Positions 26,018 to 34,261 of a DNA stretch of 64,000 nucleotides are shown here, piece after piece. Source of the stretch: Bin87 sp965116565 (GTDB taxonomy: Bacteria; Chloroflexota; Dehalococcoidia; Lucifugimonadales; UBA3495); assembly GCA_965116565.1 (NCBI GenBank), contig OZ220699.1:3472001-3536000 (forward strand). Reading direction: 5' to 3'. The notes under the pieces were generated by a model, which was not told where the DNA came from, ran no database searches, and saw nothing but the letters and a program-made list of their open reading frames with translations. Numbering within the stretch: the stretch's first letter is position 1; every line of letters starts with the position of its first letter. A program made the translations under genes and the position numbers.

Positions 26018-26449
26018 CTATGCTGCGTCCTGGGAGTAATCCCACGAGCGGATTCTGTGGGGCGTGACCTTGATGTAGGCGGCGCCGGGACGCGGCTCGG
26101 TGGGGAGTTGGTCGTCGGGGACGCCCCGCAGCCTGGCGGCCTCGCGGGCGTAGTGCAGGAACTCGTCGGGGTCGTCGATCACGGTGGCGTTGCCTTGGAT
26201 CATGACGCCCTTGATGTCCTGGCGGGTGCTGCCGCTTTCGATCATCAGGCTGACCTGCGGGTTGTACCGGATGTTCCTGATCTTCAGGGTGTGGTTGCGA
26301 ACGCCCAGCAGGACGTCATCGCCCACCCTGAAGTAGCCGGTCGGCACGGTGTGCGGGAACCCGTCGGGGCCGACGGTGGTGAGGGCGATCCAGCCGGGCT
26401 TGCTGTCCAGGAAGTCGTGGGCTTCCTGCTGGGTTAGCTGGCGGGGCAT
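26018..26449 (-). CDS. PPOX-class (F420/FMN-dependent) oxidoreductase-like protein
   Basis: The 143-residue split-barrel protein has WIALTTVGPDGFPHTVPTGYFRVGDDVLLG and VSLMIESGSTRQDIKGVMIQGNATVI, resembling the TIGR03618-type F420-dependent and PPOX groups. The ATG is placed after CGGAGACTGTGCCC; a GTG two codons earlier is less well spaced. It heads a compact minus-strand unit with the three Uma2 genes. A deazaflavin cofactor is possible but not provable here. Confidence 0.78.
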   Translation of the reverse strand: MPRQLTQQEAHDFLDSKPGWIALTTVGPDGFPHTVPTGYFRVGDDVLLGVRNHTLKIRNIRYNPQVSLMIESGSTRQDIKGVMIQGNATVIDDPDEFLHYAREAARLRGVPDDQLPTEPRPGAAYIKVTPHRIRSWDYSQDAA

Positions 26450-26478
26450 GGGCACAGTCTCCGTATATGTCGCAACGA

Positions 26479-26504
26479 TAGGGGCGAATAATCATTCGCC
26501 CCCA
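26479..26504. repeat. Palindrome of the GGGGCGAAT family
   Basis: TAGGGGCGAAT-AATC-ATTCGCCCCCA is a hairpin between the DUF/EthD-like gene and the PPOX gene, both on the minus strand. Confidence 0.8.
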
Positions 26505-26536
26505 CGCGCGTGGGCCTGGTTTGCGGCGAGACTGTC

Positions 26537-27211
26537 CTAGAAGGCCCGGGCCGGCAGAATCCGGCGGTACACCCCGGGGGAGCCGTGGGCGTGTCCGTAG
26601 GAGCCGCCGATGTATTCGTGCATGCGGTCCTGCTTGCGCTGGTTCTCCCACGTGACGGTTTCGGGGACCTTCTCGTGCTCGAATTCGTACATGGTGAGGT
26701 ACTTGGGCCAGCCGTCGACGACGTGGTAGCGGCGCACGTGCAGGCAGCCGGGGATCTGCAGGTTGGCCGGCGTGCGCTCGTTGTCGTAGTACCAGTTGTA
26801 CTTCTCCTCGATGTCGGCGGGCACGTCCATGCGGCCAATCTGCAGGGCGGGAGCCATGCCGCGACCGAGGGTGTCCGGGTCGCTTTCGGCAGGGTAGATC
26901 TGGGTGCAGACCAGGCGCTGTGTGCCGCGTCCAACGACGTTGGGGGACATTCGTTTGGTCCAATCGGTGGGGTTTTCGCTCATGTGCCGGTACTCGGGGG
27001 TCTGCAATGCGTCCACCGAATCCAGTTCGTACACCGCCAGATAACGGGGGCCGCCGCGCAGCGCCTCGTAGCGGGCGGCGTTCAGGAATCCCGGGGCGCT
27101 CAATCGCTCGGGTACGTGTTCCTCGTTGTACCAGGCGTTGAACTCGGCATCGTGCTCAACGTCCACATCTGCATAGACCACCAACAGGGCGGTACCTTTT
27201 CTCTTGACCAT
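26537..27211 (-). CDS. EthD/DUF4286-like double ferredoxin-fold protein
   Basis: The 224-residue protein has two dimeric alpha-beta-barrel modules in tandem. The first carries VDVEHDAEFNAWYNEEHVPERLSAPGFLNAARYEAL and the second IEEKYNWYYDNERTPANLQIPGCLHVRRYHVV. This internal duplication is typical of EthD-like or DUF4286-type proteins. They are often linked to aromatic or xenobiotic catabolism, but no activity is known for this one. The ATG at 27211 is chosen for the GGAGGTGGCAAC before it. It is divergent from the aspartic protease gene. Confidence 0.72.
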   Translation of the reverse strand: MVKRKGTALLVVYADVDVEHDAEFNAWYNEEHVPERLSAPGFLNAARYEALRGGPRYLAVYELDSVDALQTPEYRHMSENPTDWTKRMSPNVVGRGTQRLVCTQIYPAESDPDTLGRGMAPALQIGRMDVPADIEEKYNWYYDNERTPANLQIPGCLHVRRYHVVDGWPKYLTMYEFEHEKVPETVTWENQRKQDRMHEYIGGSYGHAHGSPGVYRRILPARAF

Positions 27212-27346
27212 GTTGCCACCTCCGCGTGTGGCGTCATTAAAGCATAATTCGCGCGCCTTGGGACTATGGCCCATCAAGTACCGCCGCGCCTGGAAGTGGT
27301 ATATTTGGCCGAGATCAAAAATCGGGCGCCGGATGCGAGATCTGCG

Positions 27347-27724
27347 ATGGGCGTTTTTTCGACGACCGTGTCAATAGGCAACCTGGAAGGCGGCGACCAA
27401 GCCGAAGTAAAAGCGCTGGTCGACACCGGAGCCTCCGATTCGATGTTTCCCTCTTCTCTCCTGGCACATCTGCACCTGCGCCCGCGCTCGCAGGTGGGTT
27501 ACGTCCTGGCCGACGGTGGTGAAGTGAGATATGGACGCGGCCAGGCACGCATCTGCATTGGCGACCGGGACGGAATCTGTCCGGTTATCTTCTTCCCTGA
27601 AGGCGAAGATAACTGCCTGATCGGAGCAACCACGCTCCAGATTTTGATGTTCTCGGTGGACTCGACCAATGAAACACTGGTGCCCACGACCAGGGGCAGG
27701 CTGGGCTACGGCGGCAGTCTGTAA
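27347..27724 (+). CDS. Clan AA (retropepsin-like) aspartic protease
   Basis: The 125-residue protein contains VKALVDTGASDSMFPSSLL, the DTGA active-site triad of retropepsin-like aspartic proteases, and a later hydrophobic-hydrophobic-G motif (CLIGATTLQIL). One domain carries one active-site half, so it must dimerise. Bacterial clan-AA proteins of this size are of unknown function. The start at 27347 gives the usual MGVFSTTVSIGN opening; a longer form would begin near 27266. No mobile-element gene lies nearby, so it is not evidently retroviral in context. Confidence 0.78.
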   Translation: MGVFSTTVSIGNLEGGDQAEVKALVDTGASDSMFPSSLLAHLHLRPRSQVGYVLADGGEVRYGRGQARICIGDRDGICPVIFFPEGEDNCLIGATTLQILMFSVDSTNETLVPTTRGRLGYGGSL

Positions 27725-27769
27725 TTCATTGTGGGAATGAACTAATCGCACGGCGAGGGGGTAGACGAA

Positions 27770-28282
27770 ATGCCAAGAGTGACGATCAATATTGCGGAAC
27801 CGGACGGGCAGGCGCTGGTGGGGTCGGAGTGGCGGTACGCGACGGGGTACGTGCCGGGGGCGGAGAATGGAGGGCTTGTATTCGAGCAGACGGGTGGGAG
27901 TCCGGCGCGGCTGCCTGAGTACGACGATTCGGGCTGGGAGATCTGCGACGACCTGCCGGGGAGGGTTTCCGGCGGGTTCGGCTTCGCCTGGTACCGGACG
28001 ACGATCACCATCCCCGAGACGGTGGACGGGCATCCCACCAACGGGATGCGGGTGCAGTTCGAGACGTGCGTGGACGACCACGGAGAGATCTGGATCGACG
28101 GCGAGTGCAACCGGGAACGCGGGACGGTGCAGGGGTTCAACGTCTCGCAGCGGGTGCCGGTTACGGCGGACGCCCAGCCGGGGAATCAGCACACCATCGC
28201 GATCCTGGCGATCAACGGGCCCATTGGCGACCCGTTCGGCACGGTGTTCGTGCGATACGCGCAGCTGGGGTTCGAGTTTTAG
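27770..28282 (+). CDS. Galactose-binding-like jelly-roll protein
   Basis: The 170-residue protein resembles the sugar-binding jelly roll of glycoside hydrolase family 2 enzymes: YDDSGWEICDDLPGR, FAWYRTTITIPE, FETCVDDHGEIWIDGE and HTIAILAINGP. There is no catalytic TIM barrel, so it is a stand-alone carbohydrate- or ligand-binding module. No signal peptide is seen. GAGGGGGTAGACGAA precedes the ATG. It may be a remnant of a larger hydrolase or a functional accessory domain. Confidence 0.65.
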   Translation: MPRVTINIAEPDGQALVGSEWRYATGYVPGAENGGLVFEQTGGSPARLPEYDDSGWEICDDLPGRVSGGFGFAWYRTTITIPETVDGHPTNGMRVQFETCVDDHGEIWIDGECNRERGTVQGFNVSQRVPVTADAQPGNQHTIAILAINGPIGDPFGTVFVRYAQLGFEF

Positions 28283-28299
28283 GTTGCGGTGACCGGGGT

Positions 28300-28324
28300 A
28301 GGGACAGCTTTGAAACCTGTCCCT
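28300..28324. repeat. Intergenic hairpin AGGGACAG...CTGTCCCT
   Basis: AGGGACAG and CTGTCCCT flank a short loop between the jelly-roll gene and the hydrolase gene. It is a likely terminator without a clear U-run. Confidence 0.5.
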
Positions 28325-28369
28325 GCGACTGGATCCAGAACCCATTGATGAGTCGCGAGGGGGTTGCTG

Positions 28370-29176
28370 ATGACTGGTGTTGACTACTCCGTGCTGGACA
28401 ATCCCCGGGCGTCGGGCACGTCATTCTACCCGCAGCGGCACTGGACACAAACGCCCGACGGCGCGGTCGACTGCGGGATCACCGTGGACGACGGAGTGCA
28501 ATTGTCCGCGCGATTTTTCCCGGTCGGCCAGGAGAACCCGACGGTGCTGTTCTTCTACGGAAACGGCGAAACGGCGGCGGGCTATGACAACATCGCGCCG
28601 CTTTACAACCGGATCGGCGTGAACTTTTTTGTGGTTGATTACCGGGGCTACGGAGCGTCGGGCGGGTCGCCGGCGTTTTCGGTGATGCTGGCGGACGCGG
28701 TCAAGGTGCTGGATTCGCTGCGCGGGATGCTGGCGGGATCGGATTTCACCGGGCCGCTGTACGTGATGGGACGTTCGATGGGCCGGCACTCGGCGTTTGA
28801 GCTTGCGGTGGAGGCGGCGGACCGCATCGACGGGGTGATCATCGAGAGCGGACGGCCCAACCTGGCGCGGTTCACCATCGGGCTGGATGAGGCCGAAGCG
28901 CAAGCGCTGGAGGACGCCTACCACGCCAAGGCGCACTCCATCAGCATACCGACGCTGGTGATTCACGGGGAGATGGACGAGTTGGCGCCGGTGCAGGACG
29001 CGGTGGCAATGCACGAAAACATCCGGTCCGAGGACAAGCGGCTGCTCGTCATCCCCGGCGCGGGGCACAACGACCTGATGTTTGTGGGGATACGGCAGTA
29101 CTTTGAGGCGATACGGCGGTTCGTGGTGCGGCGGGATGGTGAGGCTGAGGGGGAAAGCACGGCCGCGGGAAACTAG
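28370..29176 (+). CDS. Alpha/beta-fold hydrolase (BAAT/abhydrolase type)
   Basis: The 268-residue protein has the usual hydrolase triad: Ser in GRSMGRHSAFE, Asp in GEMDELAPV and His in PGAGHNDLMF. The FYGNGETAAGYDNIAPLY segment resembles the abhydrolase subgroup of ABHD17-like and bacterial esterases. There is no signal peptide. The ATG at 28370 follows GCGAGGGGGTTGCTG. Neighbours are a jelly-roll protein and a toxin-antitoxin pair; none specifies the substrate. Confidence 0.82.
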   Translation: MTGVDYSVLDNPRASGTSFYPQRHWTQTPDGAVDCGITVDDGVQLSARFFPVGQENPTVLFFYGNGETAAGYDNIAPLYNRIGVNFFVVDYRGYGASGGSPAFSVMLADAVKVLDSLRGMLAGSDFTGPLYVMGRSMGRHSAFELAVEAADRIDGVIIESGRPNLARFTIGLDEAEAQALEDAYHAKAHSISIPTLVIHGEMDELAPVQDAVAMHENIRSEDKRLLVIPGAGHNDLMFVGIRQYFEAIRRFVVRRDGEAEGESTAAGN

Positions 29177-29308
29177 AGTGCGTGGACAAATCGTCGTCGA
29201 TATCCGACCATGGGTACCGTAACGCAAAGAGGAACACCGCAGGCGTACCGGGCCAGCGCGCCGGCGCCTCGGCAACAAAAGAAACCTTTCCCGAGAACGA
29301 GGTCCGTT

Positions 29309-29584
29309 ATGCAACTGTATGGCGTCGTGAAAGGCAAAACGATTGAGCTTGAGGCCGACCCGGAATTGCCGGACGGGCAACGGGTTTTGGTGGATCTTGA
29401 AATCTCGACAACCGCATCGCATCCCGGTGCGCTTTCTGATCACGAATTCGAACACAGGATAGCCTCGGATCCCGATTTCGAAGGTATCCGGCACGCCAGG
29501 GCACTCCGGGAAAGGATAGCCCGGCGGCGGGGAGGAAACTTGATCGACTCGACCGAGTCGATTCGAGAGGACAGGATGCGTTGA
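29309..29584 (+). CDS. Putative antitoxin of a VapBC-type pair
   Basis: The 91-residue protein starts MQLYGVVKGKTIELEADPEL, a short beta-strand opening like AF2212/DUF104-type antitoxins with an AbrB-like fold, followed by a charged C-terminus (ERIARRRGGNLIDSTESIRED) suited to covering a toxin. Its stop overlaps the TTG start of the PIN-domain toxin gene. ACGAGGTCCGTT precedes the ATG. Neutralisation of the toxin and self-repression are the expected roles, based on arrangement. Confidence 0.7.
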   Translation: MQLYGVVKGKTIELEADPELPDGQRVLVDLEISTTASHPGALSDHEFEHRIASDPDFEGIRHARALRERIARRRGGNLIDSTESIREDRMR

Positions 29585-30018
29585 CGCCACGAGTCATCGA
29601 CACCAGCGCGTTGGTCAAATACGTCCTGCCCGAGCAGGACTCATCAGTCGCAGAAAAGCTTGTGGCGCTGCATCGTGTCGGGACCATCAACCTGGTAGCG
29701 CCCGAATATGTCCTGGTCGAATCGGCCAATGTGCTCTGGAAGCATCTGGAACGCCACAACATATTGCCGGAAGAGGCGACGGAATCGCTGCGCACGCTCA
29801 GAGACCTTGGCGTTCGTCTGGTTCCCAACGCGGAGCTGTTGGATGACGCGCTGACGTTGGCCGTTGACAACGGCATTACCGTATACGATTCACTGTTCTG
29901 CGCCCTTGCCCTCCGCGAAAACGTTCAACTGATTACCTCGGACAGCCCATTGGTAAGGCGCATGGCCGGTACTGGCGTCCAGGCTGTCCTGTTGTCCGAA
30001 TTCAGATCCGTTGGATAG
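29581..30018 (+). CDS. VapC-like PIN-domain toxin RNase
   Basis: The 145-residue PIN protein has the acidic quartet: Asp in RVIDTSALVKYVLPEQD, Glu in LVESANVLWK, Asp in VYDSLFCALA and Asp in ITSDSPLV. Such toxins cut tRNA or rRNA. It starts at TTG, four bases inside the antitoxin stop (TTGA), a common toxin arrangement limiting toxin synthesis. The target RNA is unknown. Confidence 0.85.
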   Translation: MTPRVIDTSALVKYVLPEQDSSVAEKLVALHRVGTINLVAPEYVLVESANVLWKHLERHNILPEEATESLRTLRDLGVRLVPNAELLDDALTLAVDNGITVYDSLFCALALRENVQLITSDSPLVRRMAGTGVQAVLLSEFRSVG

Positions 30019-30032
30019 ACCCCATCGCGGCG

Positions 30033-31130
30033 CTAGGAGTTCACCGCGACCTCACGGCCCTGGTCCGACGCGGTTTGGATGGCGTCGATGAAGCGGTGGA
30101 GGCGGACGGCCTCCGCAAAGTCGGGCTGGCAGTCGGCGCCGGCCCGGATGGACTCGCCAAACTGGTAATACATCTGGCCGACGCAGTAGGGCGCGCCGTG
30201 GGGCATCCCCTCCAGCACATAGGTGTACCGGGCCGGGATTTCGAGGTCCTGCAGTTGGTTTGATCCCTGGGCTCCCTGGAGGCTAACGCCCTCGTGGTTG
30301 GGCGACTCCACGGAGGTGGCGACCAGGGTGCCCTCGCGGCCGTGAATCTCCATGAGGTAACCGCTGTCCACCCATGGGTTGCTGGCGACGTGGGCGGAGG
30401 CGACGGCGCCGTTTTCGAGACGGCCGCTGACCAGGATGTTGTCGGGTGACGTCACGTCAACCATCTGGTTGGTGTCGGTCTCGAACCATTGGGTGGCCTG
30501 GGTGCTGACGACGGTGGAGACGTGACTGAAGTCGCCGACCACCATGCGCAGGGCATCGATGGTGTGGCCGAAGGTGATGGTCAGGGTATTGGCGCCGAGA
30601 TCGCGGTCGCGCTGCCAGGTGCGGTCGGACTGCCGAGTGAGCGAACCGCCCGAGATGCGGCGGACGTGGCACGACATCACCTCGCCCACGTAGCCGTCGG
30701 CGACCAGGTCGCGCAGGTAGAGCAGCGCCGGGTTGGCGCGGGCCTGGAGGCCGACCATGTTGCGGACGCCGGCGGCCTGCGCGAGTTCGGTCATCTCCTG
30801 GGCCTCAGCGGTGGTGCGGCCCAGCGGCCACTCGGTGTACACATGCTTGCCGGCGTTGATGGCGGCGACGGTGGGCTCGTAGTGGTTGGGCACGCGCAGG
30901 CTGACGGCCACGGCGTCGATGTCGGGGTGAGCGAGCATCTGGTGGTAGTCGTCGAAGGCCAGGCGGGCGCCGAACATCTGGCGCGACTCCTCCGCGCTCT
31001 CCATGCGGGTGGTGCAGACAGCGGTGAGTTCGAACTCGGGGCTGGCGACGACGGCGGGCAGATGCGAGCGGACGGCCCAGCCACGGTGGATGTTGGCGCC
31101 GATGATGCCCAGGCGAATCTTGTCGGCCAT
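30033..31130 (-). CDS. Gfo/Idh/MocA family oxidoreductase
   Basis: The 365-residue protein has an N-terminal Rossmann NAD(P) domain (IRLGIIGANIHRGWAVRSHLP) and the EWPLGRTTAEAQEM segment where the usual EKP is altered to EWP, so the catalytic Lys of the EKP motif is missing. The C-terminal domain contains the expected beta-sheet with HVASNPW. Family members oxidise sugars or polyols; the missing Lys makes the activity uncertain. GCAGGAGCATCATC precedes the ATG. It is divergently transcribed from an amidohydrolase gene. Confidence 0.8.
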   Translation of the reverse strand: MADKIRLGIIGANIHRGWAVRSHLPAVVASPEFELTAVCTTRMESAEESRQMFGARLAFDDYHQMLAHPDIDAVAVSLRVPNHYEPTVAAINAGKHVYTEWPLGRTTAEAQEMTELAQAAGVRNMVGLQARANPALLYLRDLVADGYVGEVMSCHVRRISGGSLTRQSDRTWQRDRDLGANTLTITFGHTIDALRMVVGDFSHVSTVVSTQATQWFETDTNQMVDVTSPDNILVSGRLENGAVASAHVASNPWVDSGYLMEIHGREGTLVATSVESPNHEGVSLQGAQGSNQLQDLEIPARYTYVLEGMPHGAPYCVGQMYYQFGESIRAGADCQPDFAEAVRLHRFIDAIQTASDQGREVAVNS

Positions 31131-31234
31131 GATGATGCTCCTGCGTTGGGGTTGTGGTGCATCGTAGCACACGCGGCGGCATGCTCAGGGGTGTGCTAGG
31201 ATTGGCGGGAATACACGGGTATGGAGGCGCTGTT

Positions 31235-32251
31235 ATGCCGTACGGAGATAATGACTGGCTGGCCCTGACCACCGAGGAGACGCTGGAGCCCGAGCTGCCC
31301 ATCTGCGATGCGCACCACCACTTCTGGGACTTCCGGTCGGAGCGGGTGCCGTATCAGCGTTACCTGCTGCACGAGCTTGCGGCAGACATCAACAGCGGGC
31401 ACAACGTGCGCTCGACGGTGTTCCTGGAGGCGCGGTCGATGTACCGTCCCGGCGGGCCGGAGGAGTTGCGTCCGGTAGGCGAGGTGGAGTTCGTGCAGGG
31501 GCTGGCGGCGGCCAGCGACACCGGGTTGTATGGCCCGGGCAAGGCGGCGGCGGCCATCGTCGGGCACGCCGACCTGAACCTGGGCGCGGACGTGGCGCGG
31601 GTGCTGGACGCGCTGCAGGCGGCCAGCCCCAACCGGTTCCGGGGCATCCGCCACAACACCGGGTGGGACCCGCACCCGGAGGTGGAGAGCCGCAGCTTCG
31701 ACGGTCAGTTGCAGTCCGCCGACTTCCGGGCCGGGGCGCAGGTGCTGGCGAGCCGGGGGCTGGCCTACGACAACGTGGTGTACTTTCCGCAGCTTGGCGA
31801 CCTGGCGGACTTTGCGCGGGCGGTGCCGGATCTGACCATCGTGTCCAACCACATCGGCGGGCTGATGCGGGTCGGGCCGTACGCCAACCGGGACGACGAG
31901 GTGATGCCAGCGTGGCGGGACGGGATTGCCAAGCTGGCCGAGTGTCCCAACGTGGTGATGAAGCTGGGCGGCGTGGGACAGCCCAGGTACGGGTTCGACT
32001 GGCACCTGCGGGACCGGCCGATCGGATCCGAGGAACTGGCGGAGGCGATGGCGCCGCTGATGAACTATTGCATCGAGCAGTTCGGGCCGGGCCGGTGCCT
32101 GTTCGAGAGCAACTTCCCGCCGGACAAGGTGTCGTACTCGTACAACGTCATGTACAACGCGTTCAAACGCATGACGGCGTCCTATTCGGCGTCGGAGCGG
32201 GCGGCGATGTTCCACGACAACGCGGCGCGGGTTTACGGGATTGAGTATTAG
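31235..32251 (+). CDS. Amidohydrolase family (TIM-barrel) hydrolase, paralog
   Basis: The 338-residue protein is a close relative of the amidohydrolase at 13.7-14.7 kb, sharing ICDAHHHFWDF, ADINSGHNVRSTVFLEARSMY, VSNHIGG and CLFESNFPPDK. It belongs to the amidohydrolase_2 group. Metal ligands are the HxH of HHHFWD and later histidines and an acidic residue in FESNFPPD. The start at 31235 follows TGGAGGCGCTGTT. It faces a Gfo/Idh/MocA gene. Lactone or amide hydrolysis of a metabolite is the likely role. Confidence 0.85.
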   Translation: MPYGDNDWLALTTEETLEPELPICDAHHHFWDFRSERVPYQRYLLHELAADINSGHNVRSTVFLEARSMYRPGGPEELRPVGEVEFVQGLAAASDTGLYGPGKAAAAIVGHADLNLGADVARVLDALQAASPNRFRGIRHNTGWDPHPEVESRSFDGQLQSADFRAGAQVLASRGLAYDNVVYFPQLGDLADFARAVPDLTIVSNHIGGLMRVGPYANRDDEVMPAWRDGIAKLAECPNVVMKLGGVGQPRYGFDWHLRDRPIGSEELAEAMAPLMNYCIEQFGPGRCLFESNFPPDKVSYSYNVMYNAFKRMTASYSASERAAMFHDNAARVYGIEY

Positions 32252-32278
32252 ATCGACTAACAGCAGGACCAAGAAGGA

Positions 32279-32527
32279 TCAACATCGCGAGGCCGCTGCA
32301 AGTCTGGGTCCGGATAGCAGACCAACCAGTCCCCCAAACGACAAGGTCACACAGTGCCATAAGGCGTTGATCGAGCTTTCTACAGCGCCTCCGGGCCTGC
32401 CGACCAAGTCCATATAAATGGACAATGCGATCGCCAGCAGAGCGAAAGATATGGTGAGAGCGACGACCCAGCGAATTGTTCCCAGGTATGGCGCCCTCAG
32501 CGAAAGTTGCTCCGGTCGGTCATTCAC
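32279..32527 (-). CDS. Small membrane protein with two predicted spans
   Basis: The 82-residue protein has two hydrophobic helices (TIRWVVALTISFALLAIALSIYM and INALWHCVTLSFGGLVGLLS) joined by a short polar loop. It begins at a GTG overlapping the stop of the upstream small gene by eight bases. No family is recognised. The pair looks cotranscribed and may form one accessory unit; the ribosome site is weak, which lowers confidence. Confidence 0.45.
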   Translation of the reverse strand: MNDRPEQLSLRAPYLGTIRWVVALTISFALLAIALSIYMDLVGRPGGAVESSINALWHCVTLSFGGLVGLLSGPRLAAASRC

Positions 32528-32690
32528 CGTCTAGCCAAACGTCGCCGGTCCGGTAGTCGACCTTGATTGGCTTTGCACCGTGCCGCAGAGAAAGCAGCAC
32601 AATGCGTCCGGATGCCAGGGCCATAGCCAATACGGGGTTCTTGTTGGTGCCCATTGGACGCTCGGCGATGGCAGAGTCTCTGCGTTCCAT
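32520..32690 (-). CDS. Small soluble protein upstream of the membrane protein
   Basis: The 56-residue product starts MERRDSAIAERPMGTNKNPV and ends KPIKVDYRTGDVWLDGE. A GAGG lies just before the ATG. No domain is evident and it could be a DUF-type small protein. It is transcribed with the two-span membrane protein. It opposes the PIN remnant on the other strand. Confidence 0.35.
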   Translation of the reverse strand: MERRDSAIAERPMGTNKNPVLAMALASGRIVLLSLRHGAKPIKVDYRTGDVWLDGE

Positions 32691-32919
32691 TGTCGAGCCT
32701 CCCCATTTGCGGAATGAATGGTGCACAGTTTACTCGCCAGGCAACTGCCCGCGAGAACATTTCCATATCGTACTATATCACTATGGTATGGAAAATTGTG
32801 ATCGCAATGTCCAAACAACTAAAATCGCCAAAAAGCGCGGCGCGAGGGATCTGACAAAGCTCCTGACATCCCGAGATTGTGATTGTTGCAGTACCTACTT
32901 CGCAATTGTGTTGCATTAT

Positions 32920-33255
32920 ATGGTATCCGAATTGACACACGTAATCATTTCGGACCAATTGGCCAGTGGTCTCACCGGAAACTTGGCCGAAGCTCAATTG
33001 CTCCTTACCCAGGCACAGCAGGATTCCATCATCGCGGAATACCTGCTCCATGCGCTGCCTTTTGACCGAGTGCCGCCGTCAGGAGCACATTGCAGGGACC
33101 CGGAGGACATCCCAGTTCTTGACCTTGCCATCTGGCAAGATGTCGACGCCATCATAATGACCGATCCAGACCTCCTGGAACTTGATCGCGAGTTCACATT
33201 CCGTATTGTTAGTCCCGCAGGATTTCAGGAACTGCTCGCCGACGATCAGTCGTAA
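32920..33255 (+). pseudogene. Truncated PIN-domain (PIN_3/COG1569-like) gene
   Basis: The final 111 residues match the C-terminal half of a COG1569-type PIN protein: CRDPEDIPVLDLAIWQDVDAIIMTDPDLLELDREFTFRIVSPAGFQELL keeps the later acidic residues and the tPxxFxxLL ending. The N-terminal half with the first catalytic Asp (the usual DTNVLxSAL) is absent. No reading frame within 300 bases upstream supplies it. The upstream 200 bases are AT-rich and not PIN-like. It is probably a 5'-deleted gene; a short functional protein cannot be ruled out. Confidence 0.6.
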
Positions 33256-33258
33256 TCC

Positions 33259-33819
33259 CTAGCCGTGGTAAAACCCCGGCGCCGACCGGTCGATCGGATC
33301 CTCGCCCATTGAGAGGTATTTCTGCCGGAGGCGGTCCCAGAGGTAGAGGCGCTCCCACTGGGGTTGTCGTTCGTAGTTCTGGTGCTCGTCGAGGTGGGGG
33401 TTGGGCAAGAGGACGGTGATCTGCTGCTGGTCGCCGCCGTTGAACAGCCGGAAGCCCCATGAGGTGGGCTGCTGCTCGGGATTCAGGCGGCGGTATAGCT
33501 CGGCGCGGGCGGTGCGCCTGAGCTTGGCGACCTCCGGCGGTGCGGACGTGTGCTCGCCAATGCACAGGTGCATATGCCACTCCTGGAAGTCCACGGTGAG
33601 GTAGCCGTCCAGGTAGCCGATGCGAGGTTCCACCGGCGGCTTGATCTCCCACACGGCGCCGGGGATCAGCAGGCCGATGCGGATGCGCTCCCACTCGGCG
33701 AGGCAGTCGTTGAGGATTCCGCGAAGGGTGTCCTCGTCGGTGGATATGGGGAATAACTCGTAGGTTCCGTCCATTTGCTGGATGATTTCGCCGCGGGGGA
33801 GAGGCTGTGCGGTGGTCAT
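33259..33819 (-). CDS. Conserved protein of unknown function
   Basis: The 186-residue protein starts MTTAQPLPRGEIIQQMDGTYELFPIST and contains YLDGYLTVDFQEWHMHLCIGEHTSAPPEVAKLRRTARAELYRRL, a conserved pattern I associate with an uncharacterised family known from Cyanobacteria and Chloroflexota (probably DUF7676). The W-H-M-H-L-C-I-G-E-H stretch has two His and a Cys that could bind metal. CCGGAGCCATACC lies before the ATG. The reading frame overlaps no other gene and ends just after the truncated PIN gene on the opposite strand. Confidence 0.6.
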   Translation of the reverse strand: MTTAQPLPRGEIIQQMDGTYELFPISTDEDTLRGILNDCLAEWERIRIGLLIPGAVWEIKPPVEPRIGYLDGYLTVDFQEWHMHLCIGEHTSAPPEVAKLRRTARAELYRRLNPEQQPTSWGFRLFNGGDQQQITVLLPNPHLDEHQNYERQPQWERLYLWDRLRQKYLSMGEDPIDRSAPGFYHG

Positions 33820-34261
33820 GGTATGGCTCCGGTTGGATGTGCGCCGGGCTGGTTCCGGCGGGTTGGCTGACGGTAATGTACTACAAGCCTCCCGCCTTTG
33901 GCGGATGGCAATCCACTGACACTGCTCCCTTGCTCCCATGCTTCGCTCGCCCCTACCATTTAACTACCTGATCGTCCGCATCTATCCGGTGGCCTGCCGC
34001 CTGGACCGCGAGCCATCATGCCCACCTCCGGATTCTGTTCACCCAAACCCTCTCACCAGCCTGCCAAAACCCCCGAAATCGCCCTCAAAACCCGCCCAAT
34101 CCACCCCCATTCACCCCCACGTCCCACTCCAACGCCCTACTCAAATGAACGCAATTGAGCGGAAATGAGCGGGTTTCGTCCATAATCCCCACCTAACCCA
34201 TCCTGTTCATCTCGTTCATCCTGTTCATCCCGGTAAATGATCCCCTGTCAGTGGTACTCCC
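33820..34261. other. 442-base C-rich non-coding region with short repeats
   Basis: The plus strand is strongly C-rich between about 34045 and 34135 (several CCCCC runs). From 34160 to 34225 there are GAGCGGAAATGAGCGG and repeated CATCCTGTTCATC-like units. No gene is credible here. The G-runs on the minus strand could form a quadruplex. Confidence 0.5.

Noticed and set aside
27347..27724. Retroelement origin of the DTGAS protease
   Set aside because: No reverse transcriptase, integrase or terminal repeats nearby; bacterial clan-AA proteins of this size are common.
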